64,000 bases of DNA from Metopolophium dirhodum (Eukaryota; Arthropoda; Insecta; Hemiptera; Aphididae): NCBI RefSeq assembly GCF_019925205.1, contig NC_083565.1, forward strand, positions 25,138,241 to 25,202,240, read 5' to 3'. Below the pieces are notes generated by a model. It saw only the letters and a program-made list of their open reading frames with translations, searched no databases and was not told the origin of the DNA. Below, in pieces: positions 38,236-54,351 of the stretch (its first letter is position 1; each line of letters starts with the position of its first letter). The position numbers and the translations under genes are program-made.

Positions 38236-38658
38236 AATATGACAATACATCTGTCAAGTAGATGTAATTTGATATTCTACATCTTCAAAACGACAATACT
38301 CCATCCTGGTAAATATTTGATTTATATTATTTCAATAAGTAAAGTGTGGAACTATTAGACTTTTTTTTTTAATTAATTACTACAATTATTATTATTTAGG
38401 TAATAATAAAAAAACGAGGATTTAATTATGTTGTGTTTTCCGATTTTTTAGTAATGAATAATTTATATTAACTGAATTCTTCAAAAGCACTTTGTTGACT
38501 AGTATTATTGTCATGTGTTTCACTTAAACATTTAATCAACTACCCATTATAATTGATTTTAATATTAATTATGTAATATATTTTTTTTTTTCAGGTTGAA
38601 TTACTTTGACACCATAAAGATTAGTCTCAACCCAAAAAATGTTGATGTTTTTTGTAAT

Positions 38659-41033
38659 ATTAATTTACAACAAAATAAGTAAAATCGTAATCCTTGGTTT
38701 TAATATGTAATTTTTTCCAAGTTTGAACTTAAAATGTCTGTAAAAATAACTGTGTTTATATATTTTTTAGGTTATTTGGTTACAGTGTGAGATTTGTTGT
38801 TTTAAATTTTCAAACCTTAGATTTAAAAATTGAACATTTTATAATTTTTTTAACTTCAATAAATTTAAAAGTTTTCGATATTTTGTTAAATTTTGTCAAA
38901 ATTTGAGTTGAAATACTTATTAAAAAAACATTTTCATGTGGATCAATAATATGTATCAACTGCTATTATAACATCTTATATAGAACCTTGTATAACATTT
39001 TCAATTTATTTTACCAACGAATACAATTTTATTGATATTTATAAAAAACTAAAAATTTTAAATATCAAATATCTCTAAATAACTCAAAAAGAGGCAAAAT
39101 ACTATGAAAATGTTGTCATTCATAGAAAGTGATAAAATAAACAAAAGACAATTTCAAGTAGCAGCTTCGGTTAATAGTTTTTGTATAACGATAAAATAAG
39201 AATATCGTATGAGAATTTGTTGATTTACGAGTGGATGATTATCCAATGTCTAGCTTTAAAAGATCGTAAATAATTAAATTGATTTTTCAGTTATTTTTTT
39301 TTTTTTATTATTGAATGTAGGAAAAATCAAGGGCAATCTTGTATTAAATTTTCAAAGCTTAGATAAAAATAGAAACATTTTTATCAATTATTAAAATTTA
39401 TTTTAAGTTTTCATTAACATCAACTTACGAGGAACATTAAATAACATTTTCAAGTTTTATGACCGACCAAAAAATTCTGTGTCGACAAAAGTTCAAAAAA
39501 AAAAAAATCTAATGTAGATAGCTCAAACAGTGTCGCACTATTTCGAGTATAGGTAATGGTGAATTGAAATTGCTAATATAAACATTCAGTGATAATAAGA
39601 TATTTTTTTATTATTTCTATACATTTTTTTTATGGTTTAAATGTAAGACAAGCAGCATTTTTTGCATGTACCTACCTACTGACTAAAATAAATATGATTT
39701 AAGTTATCAAATTAGTATATAAATTACTTAAATGAGAACGAAATAAGCATCGGATAAATCGACATTTTTATTTTTATTTTTATTTCACGTCCGAATTTAA
39801 ACTTTTAACATATTTTCAATGGCTAAAAAATTCTTAAAATGTCATTAATTGCATTTTGTTATTGCAATGTGAAACAAAAACATTCCTGAACTTTGAAACA
39901 CACCGGGAATATAAAGTTTAAAAAAGGTGGGTACCTATGTGTCGTGTGGGTCACTGTAATGGACGTGTTAAATTTAAATTCAATGTTATAAAATCATTGT
40001 ATACGAAAAACGATTCCAAGTTAATTTACGATTGAATATCCAATGTCGTAAAAATTTGAACTACTCAGTCTTTCATAAAAAATGTATGTGTTACTTTCAG
40101 GTGAACCTTTTTTTTTTTGTTATGTGTAGAAAAACTTATAAGGGATCTTGTATTAGATTTTCAAATCGTTTACCTATATAAGAAGAAAAGTTTTATTAAT
40201 ATTACTAACTCGAAATAATGTACAATTATTCATGATTTTGACGATTTTCGTCAAAATTCTAACTTCAAGAGCTCCTAAAAAATTAATATAATTAACACTC
40301 GACACGTTTTTTTAAATTAAACTAATAATAACTTCTACATATGGAATATTGTATTCAATTTAAAATTTTTTTGACCGAATGAAAAATTGTATACCAGCGA
40401 CGTGATTCTCCGAGGATGCTCCCCGCATTTTTTCCTTTACTCATTAGTAATCATTTTATTCAAATTCATAAAAAATTGCAACTTTATACATTTCATATAC
40501 CAACGAATAACATTTGTAAATTACAACAAAATAACTAAAATCGTAATTTTTGGTTTTAATAGATATAATATGTTATTTCTTCCAAATTTGAGCTTAAAAT
40601 GTCTGTAAAAAATAACTGTATTTATATATTATTTTTTTTAGATTATTAGGTTACAGTATGAGATATTTTGTTTTAAAAGTTCAAACATTTTATAGTTTGT
40701 TAACTACAATAATTTGGAAAATGTTCAATATTTTGTTAAATGTTGACAAAATTTGATTTTAAATACCTATAAAAAAAAATTGGGCATATGGATCTATAAT
40801 ATGTAACAACCGCTATTATGACAACTTATAGTATCTATTAACTAGTAGCTATTAACTAGTGTATAGTACCTGCGATTAGTAGCTATTAAATAAAAATTGG
40901 GACCCAACTCGAAAGCGCCGACCACTTTTATTGAGGTACATTAAAAATTGCATAACATTAATGTTTGCTAGCTGGCGATATTGCAAAATACTTGATAAAG
41001 ATTACATTCCTGTCAAGCATGTGCTGTTTACTG
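38659..41033. repeat. repeat-rich 3' segment, unit 3
   Basis: Counterpart of 17421-19794; no gene is supported. It joins unit 4 at 41034 with the same junction sequence as between the other units. Confidence 0.7.
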
Positions 41034-42677
41034 CAATTGGCATTAAATTAGTATTCTCTATACCAGGTGTCAACCTTATCCATCAAGTGATCTACATTAA
41101 ACATTTTAAGTATTTGGTGAACGACCACTATTTATTTATTTATATTATTTATATATTAATACATCATGCCAGGCACGGACCTAGATCAATGTCTTATCTT
41201 GGTGGCGGGACGGAGTGGGGAGGGGTTGCAACAGTTTTTTTTACAACAAATAAAGGTAGGTACAATAACTATATTAAACAATTGATTCATAATTAAAAAA
41301 TGTTTTCCAAATATTTATATAATCGTAATGAAATTAATCAATAAACTATTATATTTTATTAACTAACAAAATCAATTTAAATGTTTTAAGTTTCTATTCC
41401 ATAAATTTTAATTTTAAAAAAATGGTAACTTCGTCAAGCTTCGTTAAACTTCGATTAAAAATTTAATATTATGTTGCAAGGTTTTTACTATACCTATATC
41501 AAAATATTAAATATAATACATTAGGACGATTTTATTTATGTAAGCATTTGAACTAAAAATATATCAAAATCACAAAAATAGTATACATATAGCCACTTAA
41601 TTATTGCTCAATTATAATATTGTAGCCGGTGGCGGCGTCGCACGAATGACGCCACACGAAAGATGAAAGTTACGATTTTAAGAGGAAACAATGATCGAAC
41701 ATAATTTTAGTTTTTAGATTGTTTGAATATAAAAATAAAAAACATTGTATCTTTAATCAATCATAATGAGTAAAAGTTATTAAAAAAAAAAAAAGAGTTA
41801 ATACAAATAATAACGAAATTAGGCACTTACTTTGTTTTTATACTCATTAAAGTTATAGCATTCAGCAATTACATAGATACATAATTCAACATTTAATATA
41901 GGTAATACTAAAAAATTACGTGAAAAGGGTACTCATATAAACTTCTTTTATATTATAATAACGTTTCGTTGGTATTTGTTACTTTGTATGTATTTTCAAA
42001 TGTGTATTTTTTAATAAAAAAAATGTATTTAATATTATAATGGTGTAACACTACCAACAGTGTGATTAATTATACCATACATTAATACACACACTAATAA
42101 GCAAAGTTTAATACTTCTATCATAAAACAAGGTACACACATATCAATTATAGGTAATTATAAAAATGTGCCGTAATTGGTATCTATAGCAACACTGATGA
42201 CTGATTATATGGGTATACGCAGGACATACGGAAACTGTGCATAGGTCATCCTCCCCGACTTAGTTTCTGTACACAAATTTATAATTTATAAATTATAAGC
42301 TTTCATCGTAATTTATTATATTAAACGATATAAATAAGTATCAGAACACCTAACAATTCAAAATTGCCGCCAATAAGGACATTTTATACCGCTCTTGGAG
42401 ATTGCGTCTTCTGCACACACATATATCTATAAAGTACTAGATAGCGAACTCCCGCCATGAATTGAAGCTTCGATGTCGGTTGGCAACTGTATGGTATTTC
42501 ATATGGCAAACAAGATAATATAATGTTTTATTTTGTATCGTATTTTATCATTTCTAAACATGTTGTTAAAAAAAAAAAAAGTATATTTTATATAAGTCAT
42601 TTTACATTTACTATTTTATTTTACCATTAAAACGATGTTATTCCTTATACATTTCGTATAATAAATGAAATGTTTTG

Positions 42678-43110
42678 CCAACCAACAAAATGGCGACCGT
42701 CCACAGCTGAGCTTCACTTGTAACAATGTAAATTGTATAGGAGTTCCTTATCCAGCGTAGTATTATAGAAATCTGCGGTAGCTGCACAACAGCCACGTCA
42801 GCAGCTGCAGATTTACACGCAGCCACGTCACACGGATCATGAACCAATGGCGTTCTTATAGTTGTGTACGTCTCTATAACCTATAAACATATTTTATTCA
42901 TATATGAATTTCCAAATTTCCATTGTGTAGTTTGTAGTCTAAACATTTTCTTTATACTTGCTTTTTCACTTCACTGGACTTAAATACTTAAGTCCTTAAC
43001 TTCTATGTGCCTGCAACAAGCGACTGAAATACTTATAAAACATCCTGTGCTTAGTGCTTTTAAGTTTTGACGCCATCAGTGGATCACCAACTCGTCGTTG
43101 TCGTATAGTG
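42678..43110 (+). promoter_or_regulatory. putative promoter and untranslated exon 1, copy 4
   Basis: Motif block unchanged from the other units. The 2 bp deletion private to this unit lies further downstream, some 20-25 bp before the acceptor of the first coding exon. The acceptor 'gttttattttacag' itself is intact. Confidence 0.35.
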
Positions 43111-43697
43111 AGTATAAGTAGTGTGTGCTAGACGGAAATAGAATTCACTATTATTATCTCAACTTGCACGAAATATCGTACAGTCCCGCATGTAAGGCTG
43201 GGCATTAACGAGTTAAGAACCAAGTTGCGAACATACCAGTGTGTTTATCTGTGTTAGAAAATCTCATATAATAGGCTCTCTAGAGTGTGGCGTGTGGATG
43301 TTCTTTATATTATCGTGTTTTTTTCCGCGGCTGGAGACAACCATTACCATAATACCAAATAGACATCTTTAATGACCATGAACGTCTACCTAATTTTTTT
43401 TATTTTATTTAATTCCTGTTTAGACCAGCCTATAAAGCGCCTAACGCTGTTGTGATTTAATTGTTCACTGTTTGCTATACCAGTGATCATCGTCATATTA
43501 TATTTTGTAGTATTTTATAAACACTGAGATATGCTGTTACTAATTAGATATGAAAATATATTTATATTATATTCATTCTATTTAACAATATATGTTTTAT
43601 TTTACAGTTGATTGACAACAGTCTTGGTCGAAAGTTTATGTGGATCATTATCTGCTGTCTTTATTTGAAAAATCAATTGTTACCAATATTTCAAACA

Positions 43698-46600
43698 ATG
43701 AGTTCGTCATCATTGGTAAGTAATATATTAATAATTTAACTATGTATATGGGATGCTTATGGGACATTAATTATACAAACTATGATTTCATTTTAATCAG
43801 GAAAATCCTGTTTTTCAATTTGATATTTAAAAGGACTCTAGTTACTGAATTGATAAGTACTCTAATGATAAATAGATTCACCTTATATATATATTTTTTA
43901 TTCGCATAACAGAAGATTAATAAAGCTAAATATGAGCCCCTGAACATTATTTTGCCATGTACTTTACTTATAAGACAAAAAATGTGTATTAAACGCATTT
44001 GATTAATTATGAATAAATACATACATTAAATTTATTCATCAAAAAATAATTATAACACTTACAGGATTTATTTTGTCCAAAACATTCAGACTCTGAAGCA
44101 CCGATATCAGTTATTACAAAGATCTTATCACAAAAAGACACTTTAAAGTAAATATTTTACAATTATTCTTAATATTACCATTCTTATGTGTATATAATTG
44201 TTTTTTTTTTTTTTAGATTTACACATATCTCCAATGAATTTGACAAATTAGGGTTTACCAAAGTGAAGGATTTGGCTGGATCAACCCTTGGCAAAGCAAG
44301 CTCGATTCAAATGTCAGGAGATACTCTAACGCAGCTTTATCAAGCTATGGAGGTATAAACTAAAAACATTTAAATTTTTAGATTATATTTATTTAATTAC
44401 AAATATTTTTTTTTTAGATATATAGTGAACGCCTAGGTAAGTTATAATTATTATCAGTACTATCTATTGCTATGTTATATATAGATGAGCATACGTAATC
44501 TATGACCAAACGACTTTTTTTTTTGTAAACTGCTCAAGGATTGGTATCTGGGTTTAATAAAATATAATGTAAACTTCACCATGTATGTTGTTACCATATT
44601 TATATAGGAAATATTCAACTTAAAATTCATGTAGAACATTTTAGGTTAATTTTCTGTCTAAACTAATTCAATACTCACTTTGCTTTATATAACAATATTT
44701 TTCTAACAAACTCAAGAGCCTCCTGGTATTGTAAAAAATATGTATACACAATTTTTTTTTTTCATAAATATTTCTTAAGAGGATGCTACCTACCCATGCA
44801 TTTGTTGTCTCTATCTAACATACATAAGAAATGGCATGTTTTTGTTAACTAGTTTCAATTATGTGCTGTCAGTTTTGATATTAGATCAAATTGACCAATT
44901 ATCCAACTTTAAGGTAATAACTTCATCCGTACTTAAGCGTTGACGTTTTGTTTTCGATAGTTAAATTTTCAAGCATTACATGAGTAAGATATATCACAAA
45001 ATAAAAATGCTCATAATATCTCCCTTGAAAATGAAAATATCAAATAGAGGCCAATGATTTAGCATAGATCATGTTCTCAGCTATGAGTTTGATAAATATC
45101 AAAACTAACGATACAATATTGAAAAACATGATCAACAATTCAAGATGAGACATCTTTCTAATAAATTAAATAAATAACTTGCATAAAATATTTTACATTT
45201 TACGTATTATCAAAATATTTTGATTGTTATTGAGCTCTTTATAGACAATTTTTTTATTTTTTTAATATCAATAAATGTTTGATCAGTGAAAGGCATGATA
45301 ATACAATGTAATACAATAATACTTGTAGGATGTTATATTAGATAATTGAAAACAATTAATGATAGATATTAGAATGTTATTTGAAGTTTGAATTACAACT
45401 TAGTCGGTCTACAGACCTTATTCTATGTGACACAACCGGTATGTTCTCCCAAGGAATAGAGTATATTAGACCAATTTTGGTTTAATTTATATTTTATATA
45501 CATATTTCACACATTGTTAACGTTCAAATAATTTTTGATTTTTTAGGAAAATAAGGATATATTTTTGGTATTATTTCACTTATTTTTATCATTGTTGGTC
45601 CACAATAAATTAATACATATTTTAGTTAAACTATTAATTTACCTTATAAACATTTGTGCACTGCATGCAATTAATTAAACTAAAATTCAATCTGTTCTAT
45701 ACTAATTTATACCTTTTCTGTAAAATTATGCATTAAATATTCATTTAGCCCACACATCGACGCACACATGCCTACACAAAACTACCAAAACCATTATTAA
45801 CAAATTTTTGAAACACAACTTCAGTCTTCAGCCATTCAAAAGTTTATTTATTTGTACAAAAAAGTTAAATGAAAATTAAATGTCATCAAACACAATGAAA
45901 CTGCTCCTATCTCACATTATTTTTGGTGTTTTCTAACGGTGGCCAGGAGTTCTAAATAAAGCTGCTTCTGTTCTATCGCATAATGTCATAGAATGATACT
46001 ACATTTGAATCCAATTAATAATAATAATTATAATAATAATGAACTTCATTGCAACGACAACTTAAATAATACAAAAATGAATGACATAAAAAACCGTAGG
46101 ATGCATATTGCCGCATCACCTAAAAGCAAAGCTTGTGGTGGGGGAGCTCATCACCTTAAGAAGACAAAAAAGTTGAAAGACAATTGTTAATTTGGTTGAA
46201 TTTTACTTAACAGTCTTATTATAACTCTATTATCTTTGAAAAATCAATAAAATTAAGATAAGTTTTGAATGACTTAAAACTATCACACTGATTAATATTA
46301 TTATTTTATATACAACATAAATACAAGACGCTATTTTGTCTAAAAACTTTTTGACACTTCAGTAAACGTATAATAACATTTTGCATATTATATCTAGTAC
46401 TAATGTTCATGATCTGATACAGGTATCAAATGTTTATGTTTATACAAGTCAACTAATACAGCTTGATTAAAATAATCTTAATATTATCTCCTCGATCATT
46501 CCCTAGTAAACTTGTTGGTCAATCATAATCCGCTTCAAAATTAATATATATTATATGTTCCTAATGAGTTAATAGTTTTATAGCTAATTAATTTAAATAC

Positions 46601-48890
46601 AAAATCATTCATAATAAATTCAGGTTTCACATAATACAATAACACTAAAATAATTATTTATTGAGCCCAATAAGGCTACGATATCATTGAAATGTGCCTT
46701 AATACTACTTATATTAATTTGAAAAACGGAAAAACTATTATTAGACAAAGGTATATCCACTAAAGATTCAATATAAATGGAATATATATCAATATTTGAA
46801 ACTCAGCATTTTATTTTTCATTTAAGAACTTAAAATTTACTTTAAAATAGATTTTACATTATTAATATACTAATTAATTACAGCTTATCGAACTGTTTGA
46901 ATTGTATCAATTGTTATTCTACCAATTTATTAACTGAAATAACTTAATATTAATTATCGTTCAATGTTCTAAATTATATATTTTTTTTTTTTAGATAAGC
47001 TTCTAAACTCTGCAAAAGCAGAACATCAAAATGGAAATTTTATAGCGACGCAAAAAATGTGTAAAGGTTTACTTACACATAAACCGAAAGACTTAAATGT
47101 TTTATTGCTTAATGCAAAATCATTTTTTAACTGCGAAAATTATGAAGAATGCATTGAATGTTTAGAAAAAGCAAATAATATTAATCCCGAATGTCCCGAA
47201 GTTTTAAGTAACTTTGCATTAGTTTGCATGAAAAAATCGGAAAATAATCTAGCAAAAGAATACCTATTTCAAGTATGTGCAATAAAGCCTTATTGTGCGG
47301 ATGCATGGACCAACTATGCTGACTTTTTATTTAAGACTAATGAGTTAGAACCAGCAAAACTGGCTTATGAACGTGTATTAAGTCTAGTACCCGAATTATA
47401 TAAAGCACGTAATAAGTACGGAAAACTACTATTAAAAGTAAACAAAATAAAAGAGGCTAAAAAGGAGTTTAAGATTGCCCACAACAGTGCAACAAATTGT
47501 GCAGAAACATTAAACAATTTAGCAGATGTATATTATAAGAGCGGTAAATTTGGAAAATCTATTTTGAAATATAAACAACTCTTAGAAACAAACCCCGATC
47601 GGACGAATGCTTGTTTTCAGTTGGGAATGTCCTACATCAAAATTAAAGACTACCAAAATGCAGCTCACGCATTCAAAAAAGCAATCAAACTGGATCCCAA
47701 AAATGAGTGTTATTTACAAAAGTTGGCAATTACATACTGCTATGAAGACAAAATGGATGAAGCTGCTGAAACATTCAAAAAGTGTTTGAAACTCAAGCCC
47801 GACGATTTTAGCTTAAATTTCGAACTCGCTTTAGTCTATTTGTATAATATTCGAAATTATAATGAAGCGGTACACTATCTTGAAAAATGTAGCCTTATAA
47901 ATCCTGATAGAATTGACGTATATGAAAAACTCTTTGATGCATACAGGAAAACTAAAGATCATTTAAATGCATCCGATGCTTGCATGTCCATGGGGGATTT
48001 GTATATGGAGAAGGATGATTATCAAAATGCAAGAAACTCATTCTGTTGTGCGGTACTTATGAACCCGAGGAATGCATTTGGTCATTGGAAAATGGGCCTG
48101 ACATTGTATCAACTGGGACATGATGATTTGGCTCTTCAAAAGTAATAATAATAATTCAACACCATTATAAGTTTAAAATGTGCTCTAAAAAGACCCTCTA
48201 AACATTCTCCAAATAATCTTTAAATTGGTAAAATTTTCAGAAAACGCCCTTTTCTTTTACTTCAATGAGCTTATTAATGTATATGCAAGTTACAATAACT
48301 TGAAAATAATATGTAATGTACATCTTTTCTTTGGTAAATTATTTAAAATCGGTCAAATTTAAAACAATATTTCCAATTTAACAACAAACAAGTTATTGAC
48401 CAACATCTATAACTTAAGGTTTTTAATTTAAAAACGTTTTTTTTTTTTTTTTGCAAACTAAAGACTTGTTAATTTACAACTAAAAATTAATTCTTTATGA
48501 ACAAGAATATAAAATATTCTTAAATATGAATTATAGGCTAAATTCTCTTATCTCGGAGATATGTTTAAATTTACAAAATACATTTTTTTTTTCTATGAAT
48601 TCCGTAATGGACAATTCGTGAAATCTTTTTAGTATAAGTATTAATCATATAATTCATTTTTCAACAGATACAAACATGCAATAGCAATAAGGCCGGACTT
48701 TCCCGATGCCTATTGCGATATGGGGGTAATATATGATAAACGTGGCCTTCTAGAACAAGCCAAAGTATATTATGAAATGGCAATCAAGTTAAGTCCAAAC
48801 GACCATTCCAACGCTCGGTTGAAATTGGCCGATATATCAATGAAAAAAATGGATCTTAATGATGCTATTACAGACAATGAAAAGCAATAG
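43698..48890 (+). CDS. TPR-repeat protein, OGT-like, copy 4
   Basis: Coding exons are 43698-43715, 44065-44147, 44217-44352, 44418-44436, 46995-48141 and 48668-48890. The product matches copy 3 by eye (Asp407, codon at 47957). The small deletion ahead of the first coding exon removes an upstream open frame but not the exon, so the in-frame ATG 60 nt upstream of the chosen start remains available. The long intron has C at 44723, as in copies 1 and 5. Confidence 0.87.
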
Positions 48891-49313
48891 AATATGACAA
48901 TACATCTGTCAAGTAGATGTAATTTGATATTCTACATCTTCAAAACGACAATACTCCATCCTGGTAAATATTTGATTTATATTATTTCAATAAGTAAAGT
49001 GTGGAACTATTAGACTTTTTTTTTTAATTAATTACTACAATTATTATTATTTAGGTAATAATAAAAAAACGAGGATTTAATTATGTTGTGTTTTCCGATT
49101 TTTTAGTAATGAATAATTTATATTAACTGAATTCTTCAAAAGCACTTTGTTGACTAGTATTATTGTCATGTGTTTCACTTAAACATTTAATCAACTACCC
49201 ATTATAATTGATTTTAATATTAATTATGTAATATATTTTTTTTTTCAGGTTGAATTACTTTGACACCATAAAGATTAGTCTCAACCCAAAAAATGTTGAT
49301 GTTTTTTGTAATA

Positions 49314-51687
49314 TTAATTTACAACAAAATAAGTAAAATCGTAATCCTTGGTTTTAATATGTAATTTTTTCCAAGTTTGAACTTAAAATGTCTGTAAAAA
49401 TAACTGTGTTTATATATTTTTTAGGTTATTTGGTTACAGTGTGAGATTTGTTGTTTTAAATTTTCAAACCTTAGATTTAAAAATTGAACATTTTATAATT
49501 TTTTTAACTTCAATAAATTTAAAAGTTTTCGATATTTTGTTAAATTTTGTCAAAATTTGAGTTGAAATACTTATTAAAAAAACATTTTCATGTGGATCAA
49601 TAATATGTATCAACTGCTATTATAACATCTTATATAGAACCTTGTATAACATTTTCAATTTATTTTACCAACGAATACAATTTTATTGATATTTATAAAA
49701 AACTAAAAATTTTAAATATCAAATATCTCTAAATAACTCAAAAAGAGGCAAAATACTATGAAAATTTTGTCATTCATAGAAAGTGATAAAATAAACAAAA
49801 GACAATTTCAAGTAGCAGCTTCGGTTAATAGTTTTTGTATAACGATAAAATAAGAATATCGTATGAGAATTTGTTGATTTACGAGTGGATGATTATCCAA
49901 TGTCTAGCTTTAAAAGATCGTAAATAATTAAATTGATTTTTCAGTTATTTTTTTTTTTTTATTATTGAATGTAGGAAAAATCAAGGGCAATCTTGTATTA
50001 AATTTTCAAAGCTTAGATAAAAATAGAAACATTTTTATCAATTATTAAAATTTATTTTAAGTTTTCATTAACATCAACTTACGAGGAACATTAAATAACA
50101 TTTTCAAGTTTTATGACCGACCAAAAAATTCTGTGTCGACAAAAGTTCAAAAAAAAAAAAATCTAATGTAGATAGCTCAAACAGTGTCGCACTATTTCGA
50201 GTATAGGTAATGGTGAATTGAAATTGCTAATATAAACATTCAGTGATAATAAGATATTTTTTTATTATTTCTATACATTTTTTTTATGGTTTAAATGTAA
50301 GACAAGCAGCATTTTTTGCATGTACCTACCTACTGACTAAAATAAATATGATTTAAGTTATCAAATTAGTATATAAATTACTTAAATGAGAACGAAATAA
50401 GCATCGGATAAATCGACATTTTTATTTTTATTTTTATTTCACGTCCGAATTTAAACTTTTAACATATTTTCAATGGCTAAAAAATTCTTAAAATGTCATT
50501 AATTGCATTTTGTTATTGCAATGTGAAACAAAAACATTCCTGAACTTTGAAACACACCGGGAATATAAAGTTTAAAAAAGGTGGGTACCTATGTGTCGTG
50601 TGGGTCACTGTAATGGACGTGTTAAATTTAAATTCAATGTTATAAAATCATTGTATACGAAAAACGATTCCAAGTTAATTTACGATTGAATATCCAATGT
50701 CGTAAAAATTTGAACTACTCAGTCTTTCATAAAAAATGTATGTGTTACTTTCAGGTGAACCTTTTTTTTTTTGTTATGTGTAGAAAAACTTATAAGGGAT
50801 CTTGTATTAGATTTTCAAATCGTTTACCTATATAAGAAGAAAAGTTTTATTAATATTACTAACTCGAAATAATGTACAATTATTCATGATTTTGACGATT
50901 TTCGTCAAAATTCTAACTTCAAGAGCTCCTAAAAAATTAATATAATTAACACTCGACACGTTTTTTTAAATTAAACTAATAATAACTTCTACATATGGAA
51001 TATTGTATTCAATTTAAAATTTTTTTGACCGAATGAAAAATTGTATACCAGCGACGTGATTCTCCGAGGATGCTCCCCGCATTTTTTCCTTTACTCATTA
51101 GTAATCATTTTATTCAAATTCATAAAAAATTGCAACTTTATACATTTCATATACCAACGAATAACATTTGTAAATTACAACAAAATAACTAAAATCGTAA
51201 TTTTTGGTTTTAATAGATATAATATGTTATTTCTTCCAAATTTGAGCTTAAAATGTCTGTAAAAAATAACTGTATTTATATATTATTTTTTTTAGATTAT
51301 TAGGTTACAGTATGAGATATTTTGTTTTAAAAGTTCAAACATTTTATAGTTTGTTAACTACAATAATTTGGAAAATGTTCAATATTTTGTTAAATGTTGA
51401 CAAAATTTGATTTTAAATACCTATAAAAAAAAATTGGGCATATGGATCTATAATATGTAACAACCGCTATTATGACAACTTATAGTATCTATTAACTAGT
51501 AGCTATTAACTAGTGTATAGTACCTGCGATTAGTAGCTATTAAATAAAAATTGGGACCCAACTCGAAAGCGCCGACCACTTTTATTGAGGTACATTAAAA
51601 ATTGCATAACATTAATGTTTGCTAGCTGGCGATATTGCAAAATACTTGATAAAGATTACATTCCTGTCAAGCATGTGCTGTTTACTG
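49314..51687. repeat. repeat-rich 3' segment, unit 4
   Basis: Counterpart of 17421-19794, with one private substitution near 49766; no gene is supported. Confidence 0.7.
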
Positions 51688-53331
51688 CAATTGGCATTAA
51701 ATTAGTATTCTCTATACCAGGTGTCAACCTTATCCATCAAGTGATCTACATTAAACATTTTAAGTATTTGGTGAACGACCACTATTTATTTATTTATATT
51801 ATTTATATATTAATACATCATGCCAGGCACGGACCTAGATCAATGTCTTATCTTGGTGGCGGGACGGAGTGGGGAGGGGTTGCAACAGTTTTTTTTACAA
51901 CAAATAAAGGTAGGTACAATAACTATATTAAACAATTGATTCATAATTAAAAAATGTTTTCCAAATATTTATATAATCGTAATGAAATTAATCAATAAAC
52001 TATTATATTTTATTAACTAACAAAATCAATTTAAATGTTTTAAGTTTCTATTCCATAAATTTTAATTTTAAAAAAATGGTAACTTCGTCAAGCTTCGTTA
52101 AACTTCGATTAAAAATTTAATATTATGTTGCAAGGTTTTTACTATACCTATATCAAAATATTAAATATAATACATTAGGACGATTTTATTTATGTAAGCA
52201 TTTGAACTAAAAATATATCAAAATCACAAAAATAGTATACATATAGCCACTTAATTATTGCTCAATTATAATATTGTAGCCGGTGGCGGCGTCGCACGAA
52301 TGACGCCACACGAAAGATGAAAGTTACGATTTTAAGAGGAAACAATGATCGAACATAATTTTAGTTTTTAGATTGTTTGAATATAAAAATAAAAAACATT
52401 GTATCTTTAATCAATCATAATGAGTAAAAGTTATTAAAAAAAAAAAAAGAGTTAATACAAATAATAACGAAATTAGGCACTTACTTTGTTTTTATACTCA
52501 TTAAAGTTATAGCATTCAGCAATTACATAGATACATAATTCAACATTTAATATAGGTAATACTAAAAAATTACGTGAAAAGGGTACTCATATAAACTTCT
52601 TTTATATTATAATAACGTTTCGTTGGTATTTGTTACTTTGTATGTATTTTCAAATGTGTATTTTTTAATAAAAAAAATGTATTTAATATTATAATGGTGT
52701 AACACTACCAACAGTGTGATTAATTATACCATACATTAATACACACACTAATAAGCAAAGTTTAATACTTCTATCATAAAACAAGGTACACACATATCAA
52801 TTATAGGTAATTATAAAAATGTGCCGTAATTGGTATCTATAGCAACACTGATGACTGATTATATGGGTATACGCAGGACATACGGAAACTGTGCATAGGT
52901 CATCCTCCCCGACTTAGTTTCTGTACACAAATTTATAATTTATAAATTATAAGCTTTCATCGTAATTTATTATATTAAACGATATAAATAAGTATCAGAA
53001 CACCTAACAATTCAAAATTGCCGCCAATAAGGACATTTTATACCGCTCTTGGAGATTGCGTCTTCTGCACACACATATATCTATAAAGTACTAGATAGCG
53101 AACTCCCGCCATGAATTGAAGCTTCGATGTCGGTTGGCAACTGTATGGTATTTCATATGGCAAACAAGATAATATAATGTTTTATTTTGTATCGTATTTT
53201 ATCATTTCTAAACATGTTGTTAAAAAAAAAAAAAGTATATTTTATATAAGTCATTTTACATTTACTATTTTATTTTACCATTAAAACGATGTTATTCCTT
53301 ATACATTTCGTATAATAAATGAAATGTTTTG

Positions 53332-53764
53332 CCATCCAACAAAATGGCGACCGTCCACAGCTGAGCTTCACTTGTAACAATGTAAATTGTATAGGAGTTC
53401 CTTATCCAGCGTAGTATTATAGAAATCTGCGGTAGCTGCACAACAGCCACGTCAGCAGCTGCAGATTTACACGCAGCCACGTCACACGGATCATGAACCA
53501 ATGGCGTTCTTATAGTTGTGTACGTCTCTATAACCTATAAACATATTTTATTCATATATGAATTTCCAAATTTCCATTGTGTAGTTTGTAGTCTAAACAT
53601 TTTCTTTATACTTGCTTTTTCACTTCACTGGACTTAAATACTTAAGTCCTTAACTTCTATGTGCCTGCAACAAGCGACTGAAATACTTATAAAACATCCT
53701 GTGCTTAGTGCTTTTAAGTTTTGACGCCATCAGTGGATCACCAACTCGTCGTTGTCGTATAGTG
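53332..53764 (+). promoter_or_regulatory. putative promoter and untranslated exon 1, copy 5
   Basis: Same motif block. One private A-to-T change at about 53334 ('gccatccaac' for 'gccaaccaac') lies just upstream of the YY1-like motif; the paired repeats, initiator and donor are unchanged. Confidence 0.35.
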
Positions 53765-54351
53765 AGTATAAGTAGTGTGTGCTAGACGGAAATAGAATTC
53801 ACTATTATTATCTCAACTTGCACGAAATATCGTACAGTCCCGCATGTAAGGCTGGGCATTAACGAGTTAAGAACCAAGTTGCGAACATACCAGTGTGTTT
53901 ATCTGTGTTAGAAAATCTCATATAATAGGCTCTCTAGAGTGTGGCGTGTGGATGTTCTTTATATTATCGTGTTTTTTCCGCGGCTGGAGACAACCATTAC
54001 CATAATACCAAATAGACATCTTTAATGACCATGAACGTCTACCTAATTTTTTTATTTTATTTAATTCCTGTTTAGACCAGCCTATAAAGCGCCTAACGCT
54101 GTTGTGATTTAATTGTTCACTGTTTGCTATACCAGTGATCATCGTCATATTATATTTTGTAGTATTTTATAAACACTGAGATATGCTGTTACTAATTAGA
54201 TATGAAAATATATTTATATTATATTCATTCTATTTATTACAATATATGTTTTATTTTACAGTTGATTGACAACAGTCTTGGTCGAAAGTTTATGTGGATC
54301 ATTATCTGCTGTCTTTATTTGAAAAATCAATTGTTACCAATATTTCAAACA

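Larger units (their letters stand above)
30378..41033 (+). repeat. tandem array unit 3
   Basis: It is 10,656 bp. It has the 69 bp block missing in unit 2 and shares with units 4 and 5 an extra A at about 31173 ('gcacttactttg') and the substitutions around 35632, 36150 and 36300. Its gene encodes Asp407. Confidence 0.95.
41034..51687 (+). repeat. tandem array unit 4
   Basis: It is 10,654 bp. Private changes are two extra Ts near 43318, a 2 bp deletion near 43584 ('ctatttaacaat' for 'ctatttattacaat') and a G-to-T near 49766. All lie outside coding exons. Confidence 0.95.
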